From Flectobacillus roseus (GTDB taxonomy: Bacteria > Bacteroidota > Bacteroidia > Cytophagales > Spirosomataceae), in assembly GCF_030056665.1 (NCBI RefSeq), contig NZ_JASHIG010000002.1: 64,000 nt of DNA. One strand, written 5' to 3'. The first letter of the stretch is position 1, and each line of letters starts with the position of its first letter. This document shows positions 53,250 through 62,405 of this stretch, one piece after another. The notes beneath the pieces were generated by a model. The model had not been told where the DNA came from. It did not search any database and saw only the letters and a program-made list of their open reading frames with translations. The position numbers and the translations under genes were made by a program.

Positions 53250-55154
53250 TTATTTTACTTCTTCAAATGGAACGTCTTCTGCTTGTGAAGAACCACCACC
53301 TGCGTTAGCTGATTGACCTGCATCGCCAGTTGGTTGAGCTGCGTCACCACCTTGAGCGTACATTTCTTGAGATGCTGCCATCCAAGCGTTGTTCAATTTT
53401 TCTAATGAAGCATCGATAGAAGCAATGTCACGTGAAGCATGTGCTGTACGTAATTCTGCTAATGCACCTTCAATTGCAGTTTTGTTTCCTTCTGAAAGTT
53501 TTTCACCGTATTCTTTCAATTGTTTTTCTGTTTGGAAAATCAATGAGTCTGCTTGGTTAACTTTCTCGATTTTTTCTTTTTCTGCTTTATCTGCTGCCTC
53601 GTTAGCTTTTGCTTCTTGACGCATTCTTTCGATTTCTGCATCTGTCAAACCGCTAGATGCTTCGATACGGATGTTGTTTTCTTTACCTGTACCTTTATCT
53701 TTCGCTGATACATGCAAGATACCGTTGGCATCGATATCGAAAATTACTTCGATTTGAGGAACACCACGTGGTGCTGGTGGAATACCGTCTAAGTGGAAAC
53801 GACCTAATGAACGGTTGTTAGCTGCCATTGGACGTTCACCTTGTAAGATATTCAATTCTACAGATGGTTGGCTATCAGATGCCGTTGAGAATACCTCAGA
53901 CTTACGAGTTGGGATTGTAGTGTTTGCTTCAATCAATTTAGTAAACACGCCACCCATAGTCTCGATACCCAATGACAAAGGAATAACGTCTAGCAACAAT
54001 ACATCTTTTACTTCACCTGTCAATACACCACCTTGTACTGCTGCACCGATTGCTACTGCTTCGTCAGGGTTAACGCCTTTAGATGCTTTTTTACCCCAGA
54101 ATTTCTCTACTTCTTCAACTACGCGTGGGATACGAGTCGAACCACCTACCAAGATAACTTCGTCGATATCAGAGTTGCTGTAGCCAGAGTTTTTCATAGC
54201 ACGACGGCAAGGCTCCAACATTCTTTGAATCAAAGTATCAGCCAATTGCTCAAATTTAGCACGTGACAATGAACGTACTAAGTGCTTAGGCATACCATTT
54301 ACTGGGAAGATATATGGCAAGTTGATTTCAGTTGATGCACCAGAAGACAACTCAATTTTAGCTTTTTCTGCTGCTTCTTTCAAACGTTGTAATGCCATTG
54401 GGTCTTGACGCAAATCAACCCCTTCATCATTTTTAAATTCGTCTGCCAACCAGTTGATGATTACTTGGTCGAAATCGTCACCACCTAAGTGAGTATCACC
54501 GTCAGTTGATTTTACTTCGAATACACCGTCACCTAATTCCAAGATTGAAATATCGAAAGTACCACCACCAAGGTCAAATACTGCGATTTTCATATCTTTA
54601 CCACCTTTGTCCAAACCGTAAGCCAAAGCAGCAGCAGTTGGTTCGTTGATGATACGTTTTACTTCCAACCCAGCGATTGCACCAGCTTCTTTTGTAGCCT
54701 GACGCTCAGCATCGTTGAAGTATGCAGGAACTGTAATAACAGCTTCAGTAACAGTTTGACCTAAATAATCTTCAGCAGTTTGCTTCATTTTAGTCAAAAT
54801 CTGCGCTGAGATTTCTTGTGGTGTATATAAACGATCACCGATACGAACGCGTGGAGTATCGTTTGAACCTTGTTCTACTGTGTAAGCAATTGTTTTAAGC
54901 TCGCTACCTACTTCAGAATAGCGCTTACCCATAAAACGTTTGATTGAAGAAATCGTGTTTGTAGGGTTTGTAATTGCTTGACGCTTTGCTGGATCTCCTA
55001 CTTTACGCTCTCCGTTTCCGTTATCCAAAAATGCTACGATTGAAGGTGTAGTACGACGACCTTCTGAGTTAGCGATTACGACTGGCTCGTTACCTTCCAT
55101 AACTGCAACACAAGAGTTGGTTGTGCCTAAGTCAATACCGATAATTTTTCCCAT
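53250..55154 (-). CDS. dnaK: Chaperone protein DnaK (Hsp70)
   Basis: 634 residues, the usual length. The ATPase domain opens with IGIDLGTTNSCVAVMEG and includes AVFDLGGGTFDISILELG and ILVGGSTRIPRVVEEVEKFW. The linker region VLLLDVIPLSLGIET leads to the substrate-binding domain and lid, ending in the conserved DVPFEEVK. It is alone: dnaJ and grpE are not adjacent. A 15-base palindrome upstream at 55320-55334 could be a control site. Confidence 0.98.
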   Translation of the reverse strand: MGKIIGIDLGTTNSCVAVMEGNEPVVIANSEGRRTTPSIVAFLDNGNGERKVGDPAKRQAITNPTNTISSIKRFMGKRYSEVGSELKTIAYTVEQGSNDTPRVRIGDRLYTPQEISAQILTKMKQTAEDYLGQTVTEAVITVPAYFNDAERQATKEAGAIAGLEVKRIINEPTAAALAYGLDKGGKDMKIAVFDLGGGTFDISILELGDGVFEVKSTDGDTHLGGDDFDQVIINWLADEFKNDEGVDLRQDPMALQRLKEAAEKAKIELSSGASTEINLPYIFPVNGMPKHLVRSLSRAKFEQLADTLIQRMLEPCRRAMKNSGYSNSDIDEVILVGGSTRIPRVVEEVEKFWGKKASKGVNPDEAVAIGAAVQGGVLTGEVKDVLLLDVIPLSLGIETMGGVFTKLIEANTTIPTRKSEVFSTASDSQPSVELNILQGERPMAANNRSLGRFHLDGIPPAPRGVPQIEVIFDIDANGILHVSAKDKGTGKENNIRIEASSGLTDAEIERMRQEAKANEAADKAEKEKIEKVNQADSLIFQTEKQLKEYGEKLSEGNKTAIEGALAELRTAHASRDIASIDASLEKLNNAWMAASQEMYAQGGDAAQPTGDAGQSANAGGGSSQAEDVPFEEVK

Positions 55155-55319
55155 TGCTAGAGTGAATTAATTATTGTTAAATATCTTGTTTTCTTTTTAA
55201 GTCAAATGTTAAGATTGGTTTATTCCACCTTTCGGACTGTGCCTTTCGCATCTTTTTTTCATCTGACGACGTAAAGTATTTAACAATCTTAATGCCAACC
55301 GAAAATTCAGTTAATTTTG

Positions 55320-55334
55320 CTGACAATCTGTCAG
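55320..55334. promoter_or_regulatory. CTGACA-N3-TGTCAG palindrome upstream of dnaK
   Basis: ctgacaatctgtcag: six-base arms, three-base spacer, 166 bases upstream of the dnaK start. It could be an operator or a heat-shock promoter part on the minus strand. The distance is large, so this is tentative. Confidence 0.35.
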
Positions 55335-55669
55335 TATGCCAAAATAGCCCATTTTTAATGCCTGACAAAAGATTAGGCACTATGACAGGAATGGCAGATT
55401 CTTCAGAGTGATGAGTAGGTCAAAATTATTGGTGATTTGGGATTGCTGATTTCGGAAATGTTAGAAAAATACTTTTGTTTGTACAAGTTATAGAAGATTA
55501 CACTTTCGAAATCCAACATCCGATATCAGAAATAAAGGGTTTTTAAAATGCTTTGTGCAATACTAATTTTGGGTTGCATCTACATTCCTAAAAGTAAATA
55601 AGATACACAAAGAGGATTTATCTAAAATTAGTTTTAGAACCAAAATTTTGAAGAAATCATGATTCCACT

Positions 55670-55695
55670 TAGTCGGTGAATAAATTCACCGACTA
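55670..55695. repeat. Perfect 26-base palindrome
   Basis: TAGTCGGTGAAT-aa-ATTCACCGACTA, followed by A7. It lies in the 885-base gap, 345 bases upstream of the dehydrogenase start. Function unknown. Confidence 0.5.
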
Positions 55696-56039
55696 AAAAA
55701 AGAATACGCCAATTTCAAAGAACCAATAACCAGTAACACTGACAAAGGCTGTTAAGTAGAATTCTACCTACTAAATACTTTTAGAAGAAATAGATTTCAG
55801 AGTATTAAGGTCAATTTATTAAGTTAGTGGGCAAAATAAAATTGAAGATTATGCTTTGGGCTTTCAGGTAACGGCTTTCGGCGGTGGGTTTTGGAAAAAA
55901 GCATGGCGATGGATAATAAAAAACATTTTAACACTCTGTGCCTTTTGCCTTGTCCCTAAACCCATCACTTAAATCTTATTTTGCACTAATACTTAACTTA
56001 TATACTGTTAACTTTTAATTTCCAGCAACTTATCTCGAA

Positions 56040-56984
56040 ATGAAAATTTATATCCACACATTACTCAACGATGCTGAAAAGCAGCTATTAGTCAACGCAT
56101 TATCTCCAGAAAAAGGCTACCAGCTCAGTTTTGGAGATACCTTATTACCCGAAAATCGTAAAGAAACCTTCTTGGAAGCAAGCGTGTGTATGGGTAATGT
56201 TCCCTTGGATTGGGCGGAGGAAAGCACCCAATTACAATGGTTACAATTACATTCGGCGGGTTTAGATCCGTATCAAAAATTATCGCATAGTCGTTTCCCA
56301 ATCACGCATCTCAAAGGATTTTTCGGGCAGTCTGTAGCAGAAACCGCAGTGGCAGGTATCATGGCCGTCTATCGTGGCATCGACCGTTTGTCTGTGTTAC
56401 AAACCCAAAATCACTGGGTAGGTGGCAGTATTCGTCCTTCTTTGCATTTATTATTTAGAAAAAAAGTGGGGATATTAGGAAATGGAGCGATTGGTCAAAC
56501 GGTAGCAAAAATCCTAAAAGGTTTTGACTGCAACATAAAAATCTTTTCAAGAACTGCCATCGAAGGAGAAGTCTGGTCGTGGTCCGACATAGGAGACTAT
56601 TTACCTGAGCTAGATATTTTAGTCGCATGTTTGCCAGAAACTACCGAAACTATCGGCTTGATTGATGAGGCTTTTCTTAATCAAATGAAGAAAGAAGCCT
56701 TGTTTGTCAATGTAGGTCGTGGCTCGGCAGTGGACGAACCTGTTTTAATCGAAAAGCTACAAAGTGGTGCTATTGCTGGGGCTGTTTTAGATGTTACGGT
56801 TGAAGAACCCCTTCCAGAAAATCATGTCTTGTGGAATATGCCCAATGTGCTTTTGACGCAACATTCGTCAGGAGGCTGGGCAGAGGAAAACGCTGATAAG
56901 GTGCGAGTATTCTTAAACAATCTTCAACGTTTTGAAAACAATGAGCCATTAGAAAATATCGCAGATTTGGCGAAAGGATACTAG
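56040..56984 (+). CDS. D-2-hydroxyacid dehydrogenase family protein
   Basis: 314 residues, cytosolic. The NAD-binding domain has VGILGNGAIGQTVAKIL (GxGxxG), LDILVACLPETTET, ALFVNVGRGSAVDE with the usual Arg and LLTQHSSGGWAEEN with the likely catalytic His. The N-terminal substrate-binding domain (~1-95) is less conserved. Substrate unknown. It ends just before the repeat array at 56985. Confidence 0.9.
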   Translation: MKIYIHTLLNDAEKQLLVNALSPEKGYQLSFGDTLLPENRKETFLEASVCMGNVPLDWAEESTQLQWLQLHSAGLDPYQKLSHSRFPITHLKGFFGQSVAETAVAGIMAVYRGIDRLSVLQTQNHWVGGSIRPSLHLLFRKKVGILGNGAIGQTVAKILKGFDCNIKIFSRTAIEGEVWSWSDIGDYLPELDILVACLPETTETIGLIDEAFLNQMKKEALFVNVGRGSAVDEPVLIEKLQSGAIAGAVLDVTVEEPLPENHVLWNMPNVLLTQHSSGGWAEENADKVRVFLNNLQRFENNEPLENIADLAKGY

Positions 56985-57189
56985 GGAGTGAGGAGTTTTG
57001 AGTTTTGAGTGCGGAGTTATCCGCATTCAAAACCACGTAGAGACGTAATATTTTACGTCTCCAAACCAAAGAACCCAAACCCAAAATACTAGTTCAAGAC
57101 TTTGTCTTGGACTTTTTTTAAAAAACAGTTTATAAACTGGAGAAAATGCTAGTCCGAGACAAAGTCTCGAACTAGTCTCTATAGAAAAA
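56985..57189. repeat. Left edge of the 602-bp array plus an inserted nested repeat
   Basis: 56989-57066 repeats the spacer seen at 57588-57664 and 58190-58266 (ggagttttgagttttgagtg and gtagagacgtaatattttac). 57089-57175 then carries a nested inverted repeat that is absent from the other two spacers, so it was probably inserted or replaced there. Confidence 0.6.
57089..57175. repeat. Nested inverted repeat (CTAGTTCAAGAC family), second copy
   Basis: The left arm CTAGTTCAAGACTTTGTCTT and right arm GAGACAAAGTCTCGAACTAG are inverted and individually palindromic, as at 49999-50084. It is 87 bp long. Confidence 0.7.
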
Positions 57190-57585
57190 TTAAATTCCTA
57201 ATTTTGACATCAACTTGGCGCCCATGCTGTTTTTATTTGAAATATATCGCACGCTCGCACCGATATATGGTGCTGTGCCAGGGTGATAAGTTTGAAGATT
57301 TTCTACGGCAGAATTAAAGATTTTGTCTTGTCTAAAGGTCACGATTCCTCCTTCCAAGGATAAATTGAATACTTTCAATACATGAGCATTAGCGGAAACT
57401 GTGAATTTTATGTGCTGATAATTTTCTTTTCTCGCCAATTTTTCTCCTGAACCAAATTCCTGAAAACCTGCGCTGTAGCCTCCTAAAGCAATATTTCCTC
57501 CCAGATTAAACCATTCTGTGATTTTGCGAGTACCTGTTAACTGAAATGGCAAAATCCCAGAAATACGCCAATCTTCATTGATACG
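57190..57585 (-). pseudogene. Truncated 3' copy A of the outer-membrane protein gene
   Basis: A copy of the last ~130 codons of the gene at 58394-59350 (INEDWRISGILPFQLTGTRK onward to the same stop), cut off at its 5' side after the codons for the RINEDW region and fused there to the spacer. No start of its own apart from a TTG. The coding part is identical to copy B and differs from the intact gene at several residues (for example QLTG against QVTG, NSAVEN against NFAVEN). Confidence 0.85.
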
Positions 57586-58187
57586 GAGGAGTTTTGAGTT
57601 TTGAGTGCGGAGTTATCCGCATTCAAAACCACGTAGAGATGTAATATTTTACGTCTCCAAACCAAATATCTTAAAATCAATAGTCCTTTTTAGGACGACC
57701 GACATAAACGTAAAAATATCAATATTTAAAAGAGACAAACCCATAAGAAAATCCAATTTTAGACGTAAAATATTACGTCTCTACAAAAAAATTATATTCC
57801 TAATTTTGACATCAACTTGGCGCCCATGCTGTTTTTATTTGAAATATATCGCACGCTCGCACCGATATATGGTGCTGTGCCAGGGTGATAAGTTTGAAGA
57901 TTTTCTACGGCAGAATTAAAGATTTTGTCTTGTCTAAAGGTCACGATTCCTCCTTCCAAGGATAAATTGAATACTTTCAATACATGAGCATTAGCGGAAA
58001 CTGTGAATTTTATGTGCTGATAATTTTCTTTTCTCGCCAATTTTTCTCCTGAACCAAATTCCTGAAAACCTGCGCTGTAGCCTCCTAAAGCAATATTTCC
58101 TCCCAGATTAAACCATTCTGTGATTTTGCGAGTACCTGTTAACTGAAATGGCAAAATCCCAGAAATACGCCAATCTTCATTGATACG
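57586..58187. repeat. 602-bp tandem repeat unit, second copy
   Basis: The gene 3' ends lie at 57190, 57792 and 58394, exactly 602 bases apart. The unit holds a ~207-base spacer (with GTAGAGATGTAATATTTTAC and its inverse near the other end) plus ~395 bases of coding 3' end. Confidence 0.85.
57792..58187 (-). pseudogene. Truncated 3' copy B of the outer-membrane protein gene
   Basis: The second truncated copy; it encodes the same 120 residues as copy A. The breakpoint (after ...ttcattgatacg) is the same as in copy A, so one event created the junction and a later one duplicated it. Confidence 0.85.
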
Positions 58188-58393
58188 GAGGAGTTTTGAG
58201 TTTTGAGTGCGGAGTTATCCGCATTCAAAACCACGTAGAGATGTAATATTTTACGTCTCCAAACCAAATATCTTAAAATCAATAGTCCTTTTTAGGACGA
58301 CCGACATAAACGTAAAAATATCAATATTTAAAAGAGACAAACCCATAAGAAAATCCAATTTTAGACGTAAAATATTACGTCTCTACAAAAAAA

Positions 58394-59350
58394 TTATATT
58401 CCTAATTTTGACATCAACTTGGCGCCCATGCTGTTTTTATTTGAAATATATCGCACGCTCGCACCGATATATGGGGCTGTGCCAGGGTGATAAGTTTGAA
58501 GATTTTCTACGGCAAAATTAAAGATTTTGTCTTGTCTAAAGGTAACGATTCCTCCTTCCAAGGATAAATTGAATACTTTCAATACGTGAGCATTAGCAGA
58601 AACTGTGAATTTTACATGCTGATAATTTTCTTTTCTGGATAACTTTTCTCCCGAACCTAATTCCTGAAAACCTGCGCTGTAGCCTCCTAAAGCAATATTT
58701 CCTCCCAAATTAAACCATTCTGTGATTTTGCGAGTACCTGTTACCTGAAATGGCAAAATCCCAGAAATACGCCAATCTTCATTGATACGTTTGTTAAACC
58801 CAAAAATTGGGATAATTCTAAATTTTTGATTGAAAGCCACCGCCGTTCCGTACATGATTTGGGTATTTAATCCCAATATTCTAACACGAGCCGCCCCACC
58901 CCACAAAAAAGGTTGTGGCGAAAAAAAGGTCTCGTTTGATTCAGTAATACCTAAGCCTCCGCCATACAGCCAGAACTTGTCTCTTAAACTTGCTTTCAAC
59001 TGAAAAACTCCAGCCGAAAGGGTCTTATAACCACCAGATGGGGTTTCCTTCCCTGAAATGGTAGGATTAATCTGACTCAAATTGGCTACTAAAAAAGTGT
59101 GCTTTGCTTGAATATCAAACTTTTTCCCGAAACCAATTCCTACATTGAAATCAGTGGAAAGTGGCACAAAGCCAAGCGTTGAAGTACGAGTAAGTCCAAA
59201 GTCTTTGCCATCGCCCATATTGGCAGAGGGCATCGCTTCGGTTTTGATGGTAATATTAGGATAGAAAATTTGTGAGATTGAGTTGTTTTGGGCATTAGCA
59301 TGCAATCCTAACGCCGAAAGAGAAATTGTAAAGCAGATTTTTTTGAACAT
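58394..59350 (-). CDS. Outer-membrane beta-barrel protein, DUF6268-like
   Basis: 318 residues from ATG 59350, with a signal peptide ending near HANAQ. Alternating strand patterns run throughout (FNVGIGFGKKFDIQAKHTFL, FQLKASLRDKFWLYGGGLGI, TEWFNLGGNIALGGYSAGF), as in small Bacteroidota outer-membrane barrels of the DUF6268 type. The family name is tentative. The 3' end is the source of two truncated tandem copies downstream. The array would not alter this reading frame. Confidence 0.65.
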   Translation of the reverse strand: MFKKICFTISLSALGLHANAQNNSISQIFYPNITIKTEAMPSANMGDGKDFGLTRTSTLGFVPLSTDFNVGIGFGKKFDIQAKHTFLVANLSQINPTISGKETPSGGYKTLSAGVFQLKASLRDKFWLYGGGLGITESNETFFSPQPFLWGGAARVRILGLNTQIMYGTAVAFNQKFRIIPIFGFNKRINEDWRISGILPFQVTGTRKITEWFNLGGNIALGGYSAGFQELGSGEKLSRKENYQHVKFTVSANAHVLKVFNLSLEGGIVTFRQDKIFNFAVENLQTYHPGTAPYIGASVRYISNKNSMGAKLMSKLGI

Positions 59351-59483
59351 ATTATCAAAGGTTATATGCGGGTTTAACGAAGAAATTCCACAAATAGTAT
59401 GATGGTAATGCAACCCTCGTACGCACTGCAACGTCTATACGAGTAGCTCATAAATCTATTCGTTTACTAAACATCTTCACATC

Positions 59484-59933
59484 ATGAAATTTTTTGCTTA
59501 CACCCTAGTATTGCTGGCGGGTATCGCCGTGTTTAGTTCTTGCAATCATCTCTTCAAATGTGAAGGCTATGCTTGTGTTTCTCCTCCTCCTATTCCTAGG
59601 TTTTCTATTTTTAATGCTTCAGGAAAAAACATTACAGACTCTACCAGTTTTTATATACGTGGCGCTGACGATGACACGAAGTACAAGGGTACTGTAGTTG
59701 GAACTCCTACAGCAGTTATTTATTGGGATATCATGTTTACCAAAGCAGGTAATGGCATTAAGGATTTTGAACTCTTTATAAACGATATCAAAATAGGAAA
59801 CATCGTTTATGAAACAGCAGTGGTAAAATCCGAATGTTGTTCTAACTCTGTGATTAATACCTTGAATTTCAATGGCAATTCTATATTGGCTTCTCAAAAT
59901 CAATATGGTGTTTACGAACTGAAACTAAAATGA
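59484..59933 (+). CDS. Lipoprotein of unknown function
   Basis: 149 residues. Signal and lipobox (AVFSSC, ~Cys20) followed by a cysteine-rich start (KCEGYACVSPPP). The mature domain (IFNASGKNITDSTSFYIRGA, VKSECCSNSVINTLNFNGNS) resembles small beta domains of Bacteroidota lipoproteins. It is divergent from the barrel gene. Family not recognised. Confidence 0.55.
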   Translation: MKFFAYTLVLLAGIAVFSSCNHLFKCEGYACVSPPPIPRFSIFNASGKNITDSTSFYIRGADDDTKYKGTVVGTPTAVIYWDIMFTKAGNGIKDFELFINDIKIGNIVYETAVVKSECCSNSVINTLNFNGNSILASQNQYGVYELKLK

Positions 59934-60023
59934 TTTAAAGATTTTTTTATCTTTTCAAAAGAACTTTCTTGAATATTCAAAGGGATAAGAATAGGATGCA
60001 ATACAAGCCCTTATTTTTGTGGA

Positions 60024-60057
60024 GTAGCGGTAAAATCAACATTCATTTTACTGCTAC
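60024..60057. terminator. Hairpin between the lipoprotein and phosphatase genes
   Basis: GTAGCGGTAAAA, loop tcaacattca, TTTTACTGCTAC: 12-base arms with one mismatch, ~90 bases after the lipoprotein stop and before the next start. Weak T-run, so the terminator role is uncertain. Confidence 0.4.
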
Positions 60058-60111
60058 TAATAGCGATTACCAGAACACCGTAATTGTGATTTCACAAAAT
60101 ATTTATCCCCT

Positions 60112-60927
60112 ATGAAATATAAAATGTTGGTATTGGACATGGACGACACTTTGTTGACCGATGACCACCGTATCTCAGAAAAGAATAAATCTGCCATTGC
60201 GCAGGCACAAGAAGCAGGCGTAAAGGTGGTATTGGCTTCTGGCAGACCTACTCCAGCCATGTTGAGTTATGCCAAAGAACTTGGCTTGCATCAAAATAAC
60301 TCTTATATCTTGGCGTATAACGGCGCTGTAATCTTAGATATGACCACAGAAGAGGTACTTTTTGAACAAAGTATTAGCAAAGAAGATATTCATGCTTTGT
60401 ATGACTTTAGTAAAGAAAACGGCGTACATATTATTACCTATTTAGATGGCAATATTATCGCTTCTTCAGAATCGCCATATATCGATATTGAAACTCAAAT
60501 TACAGGGATGCCATTGATTAAAGTTGATGACTTTAAGAAAGCAGTAGACCGTGATTCGGTCAAATGTATTATGCTCGATGAGCCTGAGCGTTTGGTTGAG
60601 GTTATGGTAAAACTTAAAGCGCAGATAAATCACAAAAGTATTACTACGTCGAAACCTTTCTTCTTGGAAATCATGCAATTGGGTATTGACAAGGCTGCAA
60701 GTTTGGATAGATTAGCTCAAAAATTAAATATTTCATCCGACGAAATTATTGCCGTTGGCAATGCGAGCAACGACCTATCGATGATTCAATACGCTGGTTT
60801 GGGAGTTTGGGTCAACAATGTAGAAGATGCGTTACGCCATCATGCCGATGTAGTGGTTGCTTCGAATAATGAAGACGGCGTTGCTGAAGTTATTGAAAGA
60901 TTTATTTTGGAGGAAACTTTGGTGTAA
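60112..60927 (+). CDS. Cof-type HAD-IIB phosphatase
   Basis: 271 residues, cytosolic. HAD motif I VLDMDDTLLTDDHR, motif II VVLASGRPTP, Lys in QLGIDKAASLDRLAQKLN, and motif IV AVGNASNDLSMIQYAGLGVW. Motif IV reads GNASND where most members have GDxxND, so the first Asp is replaced by Asn. Cof-type enzymes act on small phosphates such as sugar phosphates or flavin intermediates; the substrate is unknown. Confidence 0.9.
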   Translation: MKYKMLVLDMDDTLLTDDHRISEKNKSAIAQAQEAGVKVVLASGRPTPAMLSYAKELGLHQNNSYILAYNGAVILDMTTEEVLFEQSISKEDIHALYDFSKENGVHIITYLDGNIIASSESPYIDIETQITGMPLIKVDDFKKAVDRDSVKCIMLDEPERLVEVMVKLKAQINHKSITTSKPFFLEIMQLGIDKAASLDRLAQKLNISSDEIIAVGNASNDLSMIQYAGLGVWVNNVEDALRHHADVVVASNNEDGVAEVIERFILEETLV

Positions 60928-60983
60928 GGCATGTTTAAGGACTCATAAGTCATTAATAATGAACAAGTTTTGTGATTGTTTTC

Positions 60984-61106
60984 CTGAAATCCTACTGTTT
61001 GAGCCGAAGGCGAGGTGGTTCGCCACTCCGATTAGGATTTCTTGACTTTCTTTTGCGGCCGCCGCGCGGTTACTTTTCTTGTGCCAGACGGGCACAAGAA
61101 AAGTAA
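60984..61106. repeat. GC-rich repeat island with a 16-base hairpin
   Basis: GAAATCCTA and TAGGATTTC flank it at 60986 and 61033. It includes GCGGCCGCCGCGCGG, far above local GC, then TTACTTTTCTTGTGCC-agacg-GGCACAAGAAAAGTAA (61070-61106). A weaker related tract (acttttt, then aaacaaaaagtaac) lies near 16080-16115. It looks like a dispersed non-coding element. Confidence 0.55.
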
Positions 61107-61184
61107 GGTGTAGCGAAGGGAAATTTTGTTTTTTCGATACTTGCCAAATAAAATTTTAAACATACTTGAAATAGGATTTATACT

Positions 61185-61216
61185 AAAGCGGTAGAAATTA
61201 GCTTTCTACCGCTTTT
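61185..61216. terminator. Terminator between convergent phosphatase and xdhC-like genes
   Basis: AAGCGGTAGAAA-tta-gc-TTTCTACCGCTTTTT: T5 on the plus strand and A3 on the other. It can end the Cof transcript (~260 bases downstream) or the xdhC-like one (~77 bases past its stop). Confidence 0.65.
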
Positions 61217-61292
61217 TAGACGCAAAGTATTGCGTCGCTACAATTTAAAAAATCACTCATTCACTCAACCGCTCAATCACTCAATAAAAAAG

Positions 61293-62405
61293 CTAGCTCT
61301 CATAAATTGGCTTATCCCTTAATCTAAGTCGTTGTCCCGAACGACCTGCAAACATCGCACGGATTTCAGCGATGATAGAAATAGCTATTTCTTCAGGAGT
61401 ACTTGCCCCTATATCCAAGCCTACGGGCGTAGCGATTCTCACTAAATCCTCTGGTGAAATTGGACTTCCTTCTTCCTCCATTTTTGTAAACATTTTATCT
61501 GTACGCTTTTTAGGCCCAAGCATCCCAATGTATTTAATGGGCGTTGCTACTAAATTTCGCATGTTTCTAAAATCTGTCTCATAGTCATGTGCCATGAGAA
61601 CCGCGACGGTATATGTATCTATTTCCACTGTTTCAGCATCCTCTTTGGCAATAACATGATCTGCCCAATCAAACAGGCGTTTGTGAACCTTTAAAGGATT
61701 ACACACCACTGAAACTTTCCAGCCTACTTCTTTGCTAAGTTGCACCATAGGGTAGATATCGTAATTACCCCCGTAAATCAAAATATGAGTAGCGGGTAAA
61801 ATTACCTCAACAAATAACCCTACCTCGGCTCCACTGTCTAAGGTAAAATGATAAGAGCTTGATTTTTCGGAAAATAATGCGCCTTCTACAGCTTTAGTGA
61901 CTTCGTCATGTATTTCGTTAACAGGAAATTCAACGGCAAATCTACCATTATCAAATTTATACACAGCTCCCAATGGTAATTGCTCAGGTATATCCGAAGC
62001 AGTCACGGTTACTACAACCGTTGGAACGCGTTTGTCAAGAATATCTGACAATATAGCGACAGGGTTATTACTATCATTTGGGTCGATAGGTGTGAGTAAT
62101 ACGTCAATTATACCATTACAACCCAATCCCACTCCTATTTGATAAGGATCATCGTCGGTTGTATCGTAAGTAACAATGGTAGATTTACCTTGTGCCATAG
62201 CCAAACGAGCCCTTTTGAGTGCGTCACCCTCGAGGCAGCCTCCACTAATACCACCAATCCACTCTCCTGAATCACTCACTAGCATTCGAGCACCCGCACG
62301 TCGGTAGGATGAGCCCTCTACTCTCACAACCGTTGCCAGAGCTGCTGAATGAGTCTCAAAGTTCATTTTGAGATAGGCATCTACAATAGCCTTAATTTCT
62401 TTCAT
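61293..62405 (-). CDS. XdhC-family molybdenum cofactor insertion protein
   Basis: 370 residues, cytosolic. The N-terminal XdhC domain (HSAALATVVRVEGSSYRRAG, RMLVSDSGEWIGGISGGCLE) and the C-terminal Rossmann domain (HILIYGGNYDIYPMVQLSKE, IGMLGPKKR, TPVGLDIGASTPEEIAISI) are complete. XdhC proteins bind molybdenum cofactor, help its sulfuration and deliver it to xanthine-dehydrogenase-type enzymes. It is divergent from such an operon (coxG-, coxS- and coxL-like) with 474 bases between starts. Confidence 0.93.
   Translation of the reverse strand: MKEIKAIVDAYLKMNFETHSAALATVVRVEGSSYRRAGARMLVSDSGEWIGGISGGCLEGDALKRARLAMAQGKSTIVTYDTTDDDPYQIGVGLGCNGIIDVLLTPIDPNDSNNPVAILSDILDKRVPTVVVTVTASDIPEQLPLGAVYKFDNGRFAVEFPVNEIHDEVTKAVEGALFSEKSSSYHFTLDSGAEVGLFVEVILPATHILIYGGNYDIYPMVQLSKEVGWKVSVVCNPLKVHKRLFDWADHVIAKEDAETVEIDTYTVAVLMAHDYETDFRNMRNLVATPIKYIGMLGPKKRTDKMFTKMEEEGSPISPEDLVRIATPVGLDIGASTPEEIAISIIAEIRAMFAGRSGQRLRLRDKPIYES

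Larger units (their letters stand above)
55155..56039. other. 885-base non-coding region upstream of dnaK
   Basis: No credible gene. Contains the palindrome at 55320-55334, a possible second motif near 55364, and a perfect 26-base palindrome at 55670-55695. The right half is AT-rich with GGTAACGGCTTTCGGCGG-type text of no clear role. Confidence 0.5.
60928..61292. other. Structured intergenic region
   Basis: No gene. Contains the repeat island at 60984-61106, the terminator at 61185-61216, a GACGCAAAGTATTGCGTC palindrome (61219-61236) and the TGAGTGATTGAGCGGTTGAG track at 61252-61284. Confidence 0.6.

Noticed and set aside
55177..55380. Minus-strand frame of 67 codons upstream of dnaK
   Set aside because: No ribosome site or family features; it covers the leader and the CTGACA palindrome, so it is more likely non-coding.
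57605..58521. Two near-identical plus-strand frames of 104 codons in the 602-bp array
   Set aside because: They are repeated only because the DNA is duplicated; they run antisense to the gene 3' ends and through the spacer.
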